DNA of 64,000 nt from Bradyrhizobium sp. BR13661 (lineage in GTDB: Bacteria; Pseudomonadota; Alphaproteobacteria; Rhizobiales; Xanthobacteraceae): NCBI RefSeq assembly GCF_029892425.1, contig NZ_JARXWB010000022.1:62001-126000 (forward strand). The letters are read 5' to 3'. A program made the translations under genes and the position numbers. The notes beneath the pieces were generated by a model, which was given only the letters and a program-made list of their open reading frames with translations, was not told the DNA's origin and made no database searches. Shown here piece after piece: positions 1 to 8,953 of this stretch (positions are counted from its first letter, which is position 1; every line of letters begins with the position of its first letter).

Positions 1-3000
1 GCCGATGCAATCGCGGCTCCGACCGCAACGCTGGCACCTCCGTCGCCTCCGGCAAGGTTGGCCGCGGCGGAACCGGAGCCGTTGTTGAGCCTGGTATCGT
101 TGAGCGCCTGGACAACCGTATTTGCCGCGACCGCGCCGGTGGTCGTGTAACGATCAAGCTGCGCGTTCGCGATGTATGCGCTGGTGGCGAGCGAGACGGC
201 GCTCACCGACGAGCTACCGGCAAGATCGATGCTGAAGCCCTCCGGGCTCTCCCCCGAGCTCTGCTGGATTTTGGCCGCACCCGCCGCTATGCCGCCGGCA
301 CCTCCCGTAGCAGCATCGCCGACGGCGCTCGCCTTGCCGGCAAAGTTCGACAATGACGGCTCGGAGATCGCCGCCGCGACGGCGGCTACCGTGATCCGGC
401 CGGAGGTCGTGGCGCTGATCGCGAGATTATCAACGTGGAGCGAGCCGCTTCCGCCGCTGGTGCCGGCAAACGGATCGTCGGCACTGAACACACCGGGCCG
501 GATGTCGGAATGGTTGTCGCCGACATAAGCGGCAGTGTCGGCATTTGCGCCCATATAGGCAACCGACACGCCCACCGCGGAACCGCCGCCGGCAGTCACA
601 GCGCCGGAAATCGACACGACCGACAAATCCTGCTGCGCCAGCACGCTGACCGTCGGCGCATAAACGGTGGCCTGATTGGAAATCGAGGCATGCGTCGTGT
701 TGTTGAGGAAGCCGAGCGAGGTGATGCCGTTCAACGCCAGCGCGCCGGAGGCCTTGCCGGACGACGGCGCGACCGCGACGAATTGATCCGAGGTGATCGC
801 ATTGACAGCGATGTCGTTCGCCGCGCGCACCGACGCGCGGTCAGAAATGCCGGCGATGGTATTGGTGTTGAACTGGACGAAATTGAGCGAGCCGCCGATG
901 GACGATCCGCCGGAGGTGTTGCCGGGCAGGAAACCGAGCGTACCGACATTGCCGGCGGCATCGATCGATGCGGTGGTCGTGGTCGCCGCGATCTGAAGGC
1001 TGGCGTCGTAGGTATGCACGTCACCATTGTCCATCGTCGCCGACCAGCTGCTTCCGCAAGCGGCCGTGCACGTCGTGGTCAGGCTCGCTCCGCCCGCCAC
1101 CCACGCCGTGGTGTTGTTGTTGACGACGAAATGGTTGACCGAACCGGCGATGCCGATGGTGTCGCCGGCGTCGGCCGTGGCATTCGCGTAGCTGGTCAGG
1201 ATCGACCCGCCGACCCCGAGATTGCCGTTGAGATGGCCGAGAACCTGGGCCAATCCATCCCATTTCAGCCAGGAGTTTGTAATCGGCATTGACGTATTGG
1301 CGTCGACGGCGATGTTCGCCGCATTGATCAGGGTTCCGCCGCCGATATACGCGTTCGAATTGTGGGTAAAGTTACCCCAGGCGACAGAAGCGCTGATCGC
1401 CGTTCCCTCGCCGGCCGCCGCATCCGACGTGATCGCGCTGGAGGTCGCGTTGCTGCGCACGCCCTGATCGACCAGGTTGCTGACGACGGCGACGTTGCCG
1501 CTCGTGTAGATGCTCGGCGCGCCGCCGCTCGGATTCTGGGCGATTGCGGCAGTCGCATTCTCGGTGCTGTTGGCGAGCGACAGCGCACCGGCGGCCTTGA
1601 AGTTGAAATCCACAGGCATCAGCGAGACCATCTGCTGAGCCATCATCCCCGTCAGGCTGGGGCTGGAGACCAGGAACTCCTGGATCGCGCCGATCAGGGC
1701 CGGCGTACCGACGATGGTCGAGGCCATGGTCGAGTTGCTCGTGGTGTTCGAGGTCGCCTCGACCAGGACGGAGCCGTTCATCCGCGACGACGCGCTGGTG
1801 CCCAGCGACGAGCCGAGCTTCGCCGTTGCGGACGTGGTGACGTTGCTGATGGCGAGCGCACCGCCAACGCCTCCGCTCGCATTCGGTGTGCTCAGCGCGA
1901 CCGAGGTGGCACTTGTCGCGAACGAGTTGTTGTTGATCGCACGCACCGTCAGCGAGTTGCCGGATGTGTTTACGTTGCCGACGGAAAGGTTCGCGCCGGT
2001 CGCGACATTGGCCGTGGTCGAGACCGAACCGGTTGAATAGGCCACCGTCTCGACGAATTGCGCGCTGGAGGTCGCCGCGACCGCTGCGACATTCAGCGTA
2101 CCGTCATTGATGGCGTGGATGCCGAGATTGCCGCCCGCGCTGATCGTGGCGCCGGAAGCAACATTGGTGCTGACGTTGCCGTCGATCTTGCCGACGACGG
2201 CCGAAGCGCCGATCGGCGAGCCACCGAGCAAGGTACTCGAAATGGACGGATCCTGCGCCGTCTCCGAGCCGTGCGAGGCGATGGAGATGTTGCCGGTGCC
2301 GTTGATGTTGGCGTTGCCGTTGATGTTGACCGTGGCAGTGGCGCTCGCGGCCACGTAGCCGCCGTTGATGCCGAGCATCGAGGCCGCGAGCGTGGTGCCG
2401 ACCAGCGTCATGAGACCGGGGACCGAGCTCGTGAAGCTCGATGTCGCCGTCGAAACCGAGGCGATCGTGATGTTGCCGCCGGTGATCCGGCCGTCGACCG
2501 TGATTCCCGAGGTCGCAGTGGCTTGTCCCGACAGCTTGCTGTCGCTCGCCGTTGCCGCAAGGGTGACACTGCCGTCAGTATAGCTCGTGCCGGAATTGAC
2601 CGCTTGAGCCAGAATCTTCGCGCCACTGACGATGTCGATCGTCTTCGCGTCGAGCTCGACATTGTTGGCGTTGCCGGTCGAATGACCGCTGCCGTCGAGA
2701 CGGCGGGCGTCGATGACGGCGTGCGCGGCGAGCGTAATCGAATTGTCCGCCTGCACAACATAAGTCGCACCCGCGCTCAACGCCGCGATGGCGTTGGCGA
2801 CGGACGTGTTCGACAGCGTTACGCCGGTGTCGCCCTGCCCCGTATCGCCGATCACCACATCGGTCGGGTCGATGACGAGCGTGCCCGCCTTGCCGTTCGG
2901 CGCGCTGAGGTTGATGGAGACCCCGCTACCGATGTCGATGACGCCGTTTCCGCTCAGCTCGACCAGGCCCGCATTGCCCGTTTTCGAGCTGGCGCTGATC

Positions 3001-3971
3001 ACCGCACCGCTCTTCACGGTCAGGTCGTTGCCGGCCTTGACGAGGACCGGGCCGGCATCGCCGGTCTTACTTGCCGTGCTCAGCTTCGCATTCTTGCCGA
3101 TCTCGGCGTTGTGACCGGCCACGACCGTGATTGCGCTCGGCGTGGTGGTCTTGCTACGCGCCGTCAGCCGGCCGTTGACCGTTGCGTTGTTCACCGCGCC
3201 GATATGGATCGAGCCGTTGCTCACGGTGATGGCGCTGGCGCTGCGCAGGCCTTTCGAATTGACGGATGCTGCGAACTTCGCGGCGTGGTCGAGATTGGCG
3301 ATGTCGCGCTGGCTGGCGCCGCCGACCAGCACGTTCTGCCCGGTCAGGCGCACGCCGTCGATCGCGTTGATGCGGCCGTAGATCCTGACGTTGCCGTCCG
3401 GCGAGACCGGGAACGAGCCCGCCATGAGGTTGCCGACCGCCGTGCCGTTGATCGCCCCGTTCGGGCCGATCAGGCTGTCGGTGAATTCGCGCGTCGGGGT
3501 CGAGACGTTGAGGCTGCCGACGTTCACAGTGCCGCTGCGGCCGACGACGAAGCCCTTGGGATCGGCGAAGTAGACGTTACCGCCGATCGCCCCGTTCATG
3601 TAGGAGTTCAACGTGCCGTTGACGTAGACAGGCGCGTCGCGAACGATGTTGACGAGATTTTGCGTCCCCGTCGGCAGCTGCAGGTTGACGGTGTTGCCCT
3701 GCCCGACGCTGAACTGCGAGAACGAGTTGAAGGCGTTGGCGCCCGAGACCGTCGAGGTCGTGACGTTGGTGACGCTGCCGGAGGTCTGCAAGCTCGTTCC
3801 GGTGCGGCCGTCCGGAGTGATGACGTTCGCCGTCTGCGCCTGCAGGCGGACGCTGAACACCGGCAGAAAGACCATCTGCATGGCGCAAAGCAGCGACATC
3901 GAACGGAAGCGTGCAAGTCCTTGCAGCATCCGTTCGCCATTGTTGTCTCGCGTCGCAAATGGGCCGCGCAT
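1..3971 (-). CDS. Giant filamentous-haemagglutinin-like adhesin (leukotoxin LktA-type family), C-terminus outside window
   Basis: About 1,323 codons are visible with no stop; the reading frame is still open at base 1, so the gene is partial at its 3' end. Residues 1-46 form an extended export signal, with a hydrophobic stretch around 26-41 ending near LQAQ. Residues from about 47 resemble the TPS/haemagglutination domain that begins two-partner-secretion and autotransporter adhesins (NVITPDGRTGTSLQTSGSV, then GGNVYFADPKGFVVG near 131-144). The remainder is a monotonous Ser/Thr/Asn/Ala/Gly-rich beta-helix type sequence. It is probably a surface or secreted adhesin; whether it is exported by a TpsB partner or its own beta-barrel cannot be told because the C-terminus is missing. 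An AGAGGA ribosome site precedes the ATG, and the gene lies 71 bp after an exported-protein gene in the same direction. Confidence 0.85.
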   Translation of the reverse strand, partial: MRGPFATRDNNGERMLQGLARFRSMSLLCAMQMVFLPVFSVRLQAQTANVITPDGRTGTSLQTSGSVTNVTTSTVSGANAFNSFSQFSVGQGNTVNLQLPTGTQNLVNIVRDAPVYVNGTLNSYMNGAIGGNVYFADPKGFVVGRSGTVNVGSLNVSTPTREFTDSLIGPNGAINGTAVGNLMAGSFPVSPDGNVRIYGRINAIDGVRLTGQNVLVGGASQRDIANLDHAAKFAASVNSKGLRSASAITVSNGSIHIGAVNNATVNGRLTARSKTTTPSAITVVAGHNAEIGKNAKLSTASKTGDAGPVLVKAGNDLTVKSGAVISASSKTGNAGLVELSGNGVIDIGSGVSINLSAPNGKAGTLVIDPTDVVIGDTGQGDTGVTLSNTSVANAIAALSAGATYVVQADNSITLAAHAVIDARRLDGSGHSTGNANNVELDAKTIDIVSGAKILAQAVNSGTSYTDGSVTLAATASDSKLSGQATATSGITVDGRITGGNITIASVSTATSSFTSSVPGLMTLVGTTLAASMLGINGGYVAASATATVNINGNANINGTGNISIASHGSETAQDPSISSTLLGGSPIGASAVVGKIDGNVSTNVASGATISAGGNLGIHAINDGTLNVAAVAATSSAQFVETVAYSTGSVSTTANVATGANLSVGNVNTSGNSLTVRAINNNSFATSATSVALSTPNASGGVGGALAISNVTTSATAKLGSSLGTSASSRMNGSVLVEATSNTTSNSTMASTIVGTPALIGAIQEFLVSSPSLTGMMAQQMVSLMPVDFNFKAAGALSLANSTENATAAIAQNPSGGAPSIYTSGNVAVVSNLVDQGVRSNATSSAITSDAAAGEGTAISASVAWGNFTHNSNAYIGGGTLINAANIAVDANTSMPITNSWLKWDGLAQVLGHLNGNLGVGGSILTSYANATADAGDTIGIAGSVNHFVVNNNTTAWVAGGASLTTTCTAACGSSWSATMDNGDVHTYDASLQIAATTTTASIDAAGNVGTLGFLPGNTSGGSSIGGSLNFVQFNTNTIAGISDRASVRAANDIAVNAITSDQFVAVAPSSGKASGALALNGITSLGFLNNTTHASISNQATVYAPTVSVLAQQDLSVVSISGAVTAGGGSAVGVSVAYMGANADTAAYVGDNHSDIRPGVFSADDPFAGTSGGSGSLHVDNLAISATTSGRITVAAVAAAISEPSLSNFAGKASAVGDAATGGAGGIAAGAAKIQQSSGESPEGFSIDLAGSSSVSAVSLATSAYIANAQLDRYTTTGAVAANTVVQALNDTRLNNGSGSAAANLAGGDGGASVAVGAAIAS

Positions 3972-4042
3972 TTCAGATCCTCTTCATCGGCGTCAGTGCC
4001 GATCCACAACCGGGTGGGAGAATGTCGTGAGAAGGTCCGGGA

Positions 4043-4819
4043 TCAGAACTGGCCCGGTGGAAGCTTGAAGACGTCGGGGCTCTTGGCGTCGGCCACATAG
4101 AACAGCAGCAGGCTCGTCGGCGTGAGCACGCGCTGGTTGTTCTCCTTGTTCTCGAACGTGCCCTGCAGCAGCAGGATCACCGAGCGATCCCTGGCATCGC
4201 TGCCGCGGAACATCACGATGCCGCCGTTGACAGGCATGTTGACCGCGATGGAATCAGGCTTGAAGCCTTCGCTGAGAAAATGGGCGCGCAGGATGTTGGC
4301 ATTGGAGAACAGCTTCTCCGGCGTCATCGCCGCATCGGTCGCCTTGGACCACACCGCGCCGACCTGGATCAGCGACTTGGACTTGTAGCCGAACACATAG
4401 GAGAGCTCGGCGGTGCCACCGTTCGGCAGCAGATCCGGAACGGTGAGAAGCACGCTGTGGGTCAGCTCCGACGGATTGTCCTGGGCCTTGATGGCGTCGG
4501 CCTTCGGATTGAAGTCCTTGGTCATCGCCGCGCGGACATCGGGCTCGCTCATGCCGAACTTGGCCGAACGGAAACCGTCGATCGCCTTGATGTCTCCCGC
4601 CTTGGCCTTGTCGTCGGTCGCGGCGGCTTCGCTGGCCGCCGGTGCTGCGGCAGCGCCCGGGGCTGCTGCGACCGGCGATGCACCTGCCGCGACCGCCTTT
4701 GGCGCCGCCGCGGCCTTCTGCTTGGATGCCGCGCCTTGAACGCCTTGCGCCGTCAGAGGCCCGGCCGCAACGGTGGTGAGAAGGCCAACCAGGGCCGGGA
4801 CGAGGTAGATTTTGCGCAT
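4043..4819 (-). CDS. Exported protein of unknown function upstream of the adhesin
   Basis: This 258-residue protein begins MRKIYLVPALVGLLTTVAAG and has a Sec signal peptide probably cut after TAQG or nearby. An Ala/Pro-rich low-complexity linker follows, then a folded domain from about residue 70 that contains GFRSAKFGMSEPDVRAAM and a C-terminal beta-rich part. The start at 4819 is preferred over upstream in-frame codons because GAAGG sits six bases before it and the signal peptide starts there. It is the first gene of a probable two-gene operon with the adhesin, so a role in adhesin export, maturation or anchoring is possible, but no family function is recognised. It is not a TpsB-type outer-membrane pore: it is far too short and lacks POTRA-like sequence. 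Confidence 0.75.
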   Translation of the reverse strand: MRKIYLVPALVGLLTTVAAGPLTAQGVQGAASKQKAAAAPKAVAAGASPVAAAPGAAAAPAASEAAATDDKAKAGDIKAIDGFRSAKFGMSEPDVRAAMTKDFNPKADAIKAQDNPSELTHSVLLTVPDLLPNGGTAELSYVFGYKSKSLIQVGAVWSKATDAAMTPEKLFSNANILRAHFLSEGFKPDSIAVNMPVNGGIVMFRGSDARDRSVILLLQGTFENKENNQRVLTPTSLLLFYVADAKSPDVFKLPPGQF

Positions 4820-4915
4820 CATAAACCTTCGAAAACGAACTTGAAACAACGGCTCAAAAATCGGCAGCTTCTCAATCAACTCCCCCGATACGTCGCCTCG
4901 TCAGGGACGAAAATG

Positions 4916-4939
4916 TTGCAAGGCCGGAAGGCCTTGCAA
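4916..4939. promoter_or_regulatory. Perfect 10-bp inverted repeat in the divergent intergenic region
   Basis: TTGCAAGGCC pairs perfectly with GGCCTTGCAA around a four-base loop, GGAA on the plus strand. It lies about 97 bp upstream of the exported-protein gene (minus) and about 167 bp upstream of the binding-protein gene (plus). It could be a protein operator, a leader stem-loop or a REP-like unit. There is no T-run on either side, so it is not a typical terminator. Confidence 0.5.
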
Positions 4940-5011
4940 GGCACCACGGGGCAGACATCAATCGAAACAGCGATCCACGTAGCAATACGGTATCGGGCTG
5001 CCCGTGGCTGC

Positions 5012-5023
5012 GAATGATCATTC
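5012..5023. promoter_or_regulatory. 12-bp palindrome upstream of the binding-protein/kinase operon
   Basis: GAATGATCATTC is a perfect palindrome about 83 bp before the chosen ATG of the binding-protein gene, followed by a T-rich tract. It is placed where an operator or promoter element would be expected. It is too short to call with certainty. Confidence 0.3.
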
Positions 5024-5105
5024 ACACGCGCTTTTTTTCATCAATTGTGATCGGCAGCCTTTCGCGTTATGCCTTTTGGCAGGGGCAACTTTTGCGAAAC
5101 ATTTC

Positions 5106-6149
5106 ATGATTGTACGGCCTGTTCCTGCCCGCGCTATGCCGGCGGTCGCCCGCCGCGATTTCATTCGGCTTGCGGGCGCAACCGCCGCAGGATTTCTTGC
5201 GCTCGGCGCAACGCCAGATCGCCTGAAGATTGTCGCCTCGATCACCAGCCTGCCGCTCGACGACGAGCTGACCAGACGCAGCATGACCGAATTTGCGACC
5301 ACTCGGCTCGGTGGGCTCATTGCCGGCCTGAGGCAACGAGGCTGGGTCGAAGGCGTCAACTTCCGTTTCGAGCTTCGCTCCAGCTTCGGCGGACCTGACA
5401 AGACGAAAGCTGCCGTCGTAGAGATCATCGATCTCAACCCGGACGTCATCCTGACCGGCTCGACGGTCGAAACCGCGGCCGTAATAGCGGCCACCAAGAC
5501 GATCCCGATCGTTTTCGCGACATCCAACGACCCCGTCGGCAATGGCTTCGTGCAAAGCCTCGCTCATCCCGGCGGCAACGTGACGGGCTTCACCAGCAGC
5601 ACTCCCGAGATGGGCGGCAAATGGCTTCAGCTGATCAAGGAAGCCGTGCCTGACATCGAGCGCGTCGGCGTTCTGTTCAATCCAGCGAGCACGCCGGGCG
5701 CCGGGCGCTTCTATCTCGACTCGCTCGAGCAGGAGGCTGCGGCTTCGGGTGTGACAGTGGTTCTCACGCCGATCAGTAAGCCAGCCGAAATCGACGGCGC
5801 GATTCAGCGCTTCGCCGAGCCACCGAAGGCGGCAATGATCTCGCTCGTCGACAGCTTTCTGGTGGTCAACCGGCAGGCGATCGTGGCGGCCACGGCGAAA
5901 TATCGCGTGCCCATGATCTATCCGTTCCACTATTTCATGGATGCGGGCGGGCTGATGAGCTACGGGCCTACGCTGGAAGTGCGCTCGGCCGACTACGTCG
6001 ATCTGATCCTGCGCGGCACCAAGGCCGGCGATCTGCCGGTGCAATCGCCGCGCAAATACGAGCTGTTGATCAACCGCACAGTCGCGAGCGCGCTCGGACT
6101 GAAGATTCCGTTCACGCTGCTCGCGCGCGCCGACGAGATCCGCGAGTGA
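5106..6149 (+). CDS. ABC-type substrate-binding protein (TrpX-like family) with Tat signal
   Basis: This is a 347-residue periplasmic binding protein of the family often annotated as ABC transporter substrate-binding protein or TrpX-like. The N-terminus carries a twin-arginine motif (ARRDFIRLAG at residues 15-24) followed by a hydrophobic segment, so export by Tat is likely. Conserved family landmarks include GLRQRGWVEGVNFRFE, the TIPIVFATSNDPVGNGFV strand and LAHPGGNVTGFT. An alternative ATG lies ten codons downstream (5136) and would still keep the Tat motif. No permease or ATPase is adjacent; the stop overlaps the GTG start of a histidine kinase, so the protein probably serves as the ligand receptor for that kinase rather than for uptake. 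The ligand is unknown. Confidence 0.8.
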   Translation: MIVRPVPARAMPAVARRDFIRLAGATAAGFLALGATPDRLKIVASITSLPLDDELTRRSMTEFATTRLGGLIAGLRQRGWVEGVNFRFELRSSFGGPDKTKAAVVEIIDLNPDVILTGSTVETAAVIAATKTIPIVFATSNDPVGNGFVQSLAHPGGNVTGFTSSTPEMGGKWLQLIKEAVPDIERVGVLFNPASTPGAGRFYLDSLEQEAAASGVTVVLTPISKPAEIDGAIQRFAEPPKAAMISLVDSFLVVNRQAIVAATAKYRVPMIYPFHYFMDAGGLMSYGPTLEVRSADYVDLILRGTKAGDLPVQSPRKYELLINRTVASALGLKIPFTLLARADEIRE

Positions 6150-8851
6150 ACGAACAGATCGACCAGGGATATTTGCGAACGCCTCCCGGACGGCTGTTCC
6201 GCAAATATCTCTACGCGATCGTCGCCCTCACCTTCGCCGCGCTCGCCATCAACACCGCCTTCGACGTCTGGTTCTCCTATCGCGAGCAGAAGCAGCTGCT
6301 CGCCGCGACCCAGCGTGAGCAGGCCGCAAGCGCGGCCATCCAGATCGGACAGTTCGTCAGCCAGATCGAGAACCAGGTCAGATGGCTGTCGCGCCTGCCG
6401 CCGGAGCTTTCGACCAACGAAGACGTGCGCCTGAACGCCATCCGCCTGCTGCGCCTTTCGCCCGCCATTGCCGAAATCACCCAGCTCGATTCACAGGGCC
6501 GCGAGCAGGTGCGCGTGTCGCGCCGCGTCGCTGACAGGATCGGCAGCCAGGTCGATCAATCCTCCTTTGCCGCCTTCCGCGGCGCCAATGAAAGCCGGGC
6601 CTATTACGGGCCGGTCTACTTTTTCGGCGACACCGAGCCGTTCATGACGATCGCCACGCGCGGGACCGGCAGCGCGCCCAACGTCGTCGTCGCCGAGGTC
6701 AATCTGCGCTTCATCTGGGACCTCGTCGCCGGCATCAGGGTCGGCAACAGCGGCAAGGCCTATGTGGTCGATCGCCTCGGTGTGTTGATCGCGCATCCGG
6801 ATTTGTGGCCGGCGCTCCGCCGCAGCGATCTCTCCGGGCATGCGGATGTGCGCGCCGCGCTCGACGGCGTCGGTCCGCCGTCGGGCGGCCAGGTCAAGGA
6901 GGATTTGTCCGGCCAGCGCGTGCTGTCGACCTATGCGACCGTCCCCTCGCTCGGCTGGCTGGTGTTCGTGGAGCTTCCGCTCAGCGAAGCCTACGCGCCG
7001 ATCTACGCGTCGATCGGACGGTCGACCTTTCTGCTGATCGTCCTTCTGGCCTTCGCGACGCTGGTGTCGCTGTGGCTCAGCCGGCGCATGGCCGTGCCGA
7101 TCCAGATGCTGAGCCAGGGCGCGCGGCGGATCGGCAGCGGCGATCTCGGCCTGCGTCTCGCCATCAAGACCGGCGACGAGCTGGAGGCACTCGGCGACCA
7201 GTTCAACCGGATGGCGGCGCATCTGCGCGAATCCTACGCGACGCTCGAGCGCAAGGTGATCGAGCGCACCTCCGAGCTGGAGAAAGCGCGCGACCAGGCT
7301 CTCGCCGAGCACGACGCGGCCGAGCGCGCGCGCAGCGTCGCGGTTGAGGCCAACGAGACCAAGTCGCGCTTCCTCGCCGTGGTCAGCCACGAGCTGCGCA
7401 CGCCGCTCAACGGCGTCATGGGCGTGCTGCAGCTGCTCGATGACGGCAGGCTCAGCGAGGTCCAGCGTCGTCACCTCGCCACCGCCGCAGCCTCGGGCGA
7501 AACGCTGATCGCGCTGGTCGATGCCATCCTCGAATATGCGCGCCTCGAGGCCAGCGCCGAGACATTGGAGACGCGCGACTTCCGCCTCGACCAGCTGATC
7601 GAGACGGCGGCGGATCTGATGCGTCCGCAGGCCTCCCGCAAGGGGCTGACCTTCGACCTCGCCTGCGACGCGACGGTCAGCACGTCGGTGCACGGCGATC
7701 CTGTCCGGCTCAACCGTATCCTGCTCAATCTGATCGGCAACGCCATCAAGTTCACCCCGAGCGGCGGAATTTCCGTGAGTGCTGCGATCGAGCAGCATGA
7801 CGATCATCCGCGCCTCCGCACTGTGGTTCGTGACACCGGCATCGGCATCGCACCCGACATGCACGAGCGCATTTTCGAGGATTTCGTGCAGGCCGACGAC
7901 AGCATCGCGCGGCGGTTCGGCGGCACCGGCCTTGGCCTTGCGATCGCACGCCGTCTGACGCGGCTGATGCGCGGCGAATTGACGGTGGAGAGTGCGCCAG
8001 GCCAAGGCAGCGCATTTACGCTTGTCGTCCCGCTCGGCAACGCCGCAAGCGGCATTGTACAAGGCGCGCCGCCGCCGCCTTCGCGGCAACTCCGCGTCCT
8101 GCTGGTCGACGACGACCCCGTCAATTGCGAAGTCGGCGAGGCCATTTTGGTCAGGCTCGGCCATCGCGCCGCGATCGCGAGAAACGGCGCGGCCGCCGTC
8201 GCGCTCGCCGGAAGCCAGCCGTTCGACATCATCCTGATGGACCTGCACATGCCTGACATGGACGGGGTGGAGGCGGCCGCACGCATTCGCCGGCTCCCGC
8301 TCCAGCCAATGCCGCGGATCATCGTCGTGACCGCCGACGTATCGCGCAGCACCCGCGAACGGCTCGCAGGCGCCGGGATCACCAAGGTCGTGAGCAAGCC
8401 GATCCTGATCAACGCGTTGCGCGAGGCGATCGAGGACGAGCCCGAGCATGATGCAAAGGGCGCGCCGCTTGCGGCCGGGGCATTGATCGACCGGCACTTT
8501 CTCGACGACCAGAAGGAGCTGCTCGGCGCCTCGCAGATTGCCAAGCTGCACCAGCTCCTGGACGAGACCGGACAGAAACTGATCGCCGACATCTCGGCCG
8601 CCGCCGCAGCCGGCGATCACAAGCAGCTTGCGCGATCCGCGCACCAGCTCGGCAGCGCCGCGAGCGCGCTCGGCCTTACCAGCCTGTTCGATCGCTGTCG
8701 TGACATCGAGCTGGCCGCGCCGGCGATGTCGCCCGCGGAATGCCAGGAGTCCGCGCGCGAGCTCGCCGCGCTTCGGGACGCCTCGATGAGCGCGCTCGAC
8801 GATTGTCTCGCACCTGCCGAAGACCCGCCTCTCGCCGCTGGGGAGAGGTGA
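6146..8851 (+). CDS. Hybrid sensor histidine kinase (dCache-HAMP-HisKA-HATPase-REC-HPt)
   Basis: This 901-residue inner-membrane hybrid kinase starts at GTG, overlapping the TGA of the binding-protein gene by four bases (GTGA), so the two are translationally coupled. It has a first membrane segment near residues 22-45, a periplasmic double-Cache-like sensor domain to about 290, and a second membrane segment near 292-315. HAMP and a coiled coil follow, then HisKA with the phospho-acceptor His415 (VVSHELRTPLNG). HATPase_c has DTGIGIA and GGTGLGLAIARRL. A receiver domain carries phospho-acceptor Asp699 (LMDLHMPD) and a C-terminal HPt domain carries His833 (SAHQLGSAASALG). The domain set allows an internal His-Asp-His relay. 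No output response regulator is adjacent, so its target is elsewhere in the genome. Confidence 0.93.
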   Translation: MNEQIDQGYLRTPPGRLFRKYLYAIVALTFAALAINTAFDVWFSYREQKQLLAATQREQAASAAIQIGQFVSQIENQVRWLSRLPPELSTNEDVRLNAIRLLRLSPAIAEITQLDSQGREQVRVSRRVADRIGSQVDQSSFAAFRGANESRAYYGPVYFFGDTEPFMTIATRGTGSAPNVVVAEVNLRFIWDLVAGIRVGNSGKAYVVDRLGVLIAHPDLWPALRRSDLSGHADVRAALDGVGPPSGGQVKEDLSGQRVLSTYATVPSLGWLVFVELPLSEAYAPIYASIGRSTFLLIVLLAFATLVSLWLSRRMAVPIQMLSQGARRIGSGDLGLRLAIKTGDELEALGDQFNRMAAHLRESYATLERKVIERTSELEKARDQALAEHDAAERARSVAVEANETKSRFLAVVSHELRTPLNGVMGVLQLLDDGRLSEVQRRHLATAAASGETLIALVDAILEYARLEASAETLETRDFRLDQLIETAADLMRPQASRKGLTFDLACDATVSTSVHGDPVRLNRILLNLIGNAIKFTPSGGISVSAAIEQHDDHPRLRTVVRDTGIGIAPDMHERIFEDFVQADDSIARRFGGTGLGLAIARRLTRLMRGELTVESAPGQGSAFTLVVPLGNAASGIVQGAPPPPSRQLRVLLVDDDPVNCEVGEAILVRLGHRAAIARNGAAAVALAGSQPFDIILMDLHMPDMDGVEAAARIRRLPLQPMPRIIVVTADVSRSTRERLAGAGITKVVSKPILINALREAIEDEPEHDAKGAPLAAGALIDRHFLDDQKELLGASQIAKLHQLLDETGQKLIADISAAAAAGDHKQLARSAHQLGSAASALGLTSLFDRCRDIELAAPAMSPAECQESARELAALRDASMSALDDCLAPAEDPPLAAGER
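8828..8848. repeat. REP-like CCTCTC/GAGAGG hairpin inside the kinase stop region
   Basis: CCTCTCGCC pairs with GGGGAGAGG around a three-base loop with one mismatch, and ends directly before the kinase TGA. The same hairpin type occurs in better form at 41382-41407. The last residues of the kinase (near PLAAGER) are therefore encoded by the repeat and are probably not functional sequence. Confidence 0.5.
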
Positions 8852-8953
8852 GCCGGAGCAAGCCGACGGGGCGTGCTTTAGAGTTCAGAAGTTGCCACTT
8901 CCACAACAACTCGCGTATGCATGACGTGCAGGATCGCAGTGGGAGACATTCAA

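Noticed and set aside
2058..4100. 680-codon plus-strand open frame, with similar shorter ones at 435-1292 and 1362-2036
   Set aside because: These lie antisense in codon register with the adhesin gene; the Arg/Asp/Gly-rich translation has no protein-like pattern, while the minus strand encodes a clear adhesin.
6491..8644. 717-codon minus-strand open frame
   Set aside because: It is antisense to the hybrid kinase in a GC-rich region and has no recognisable domain.
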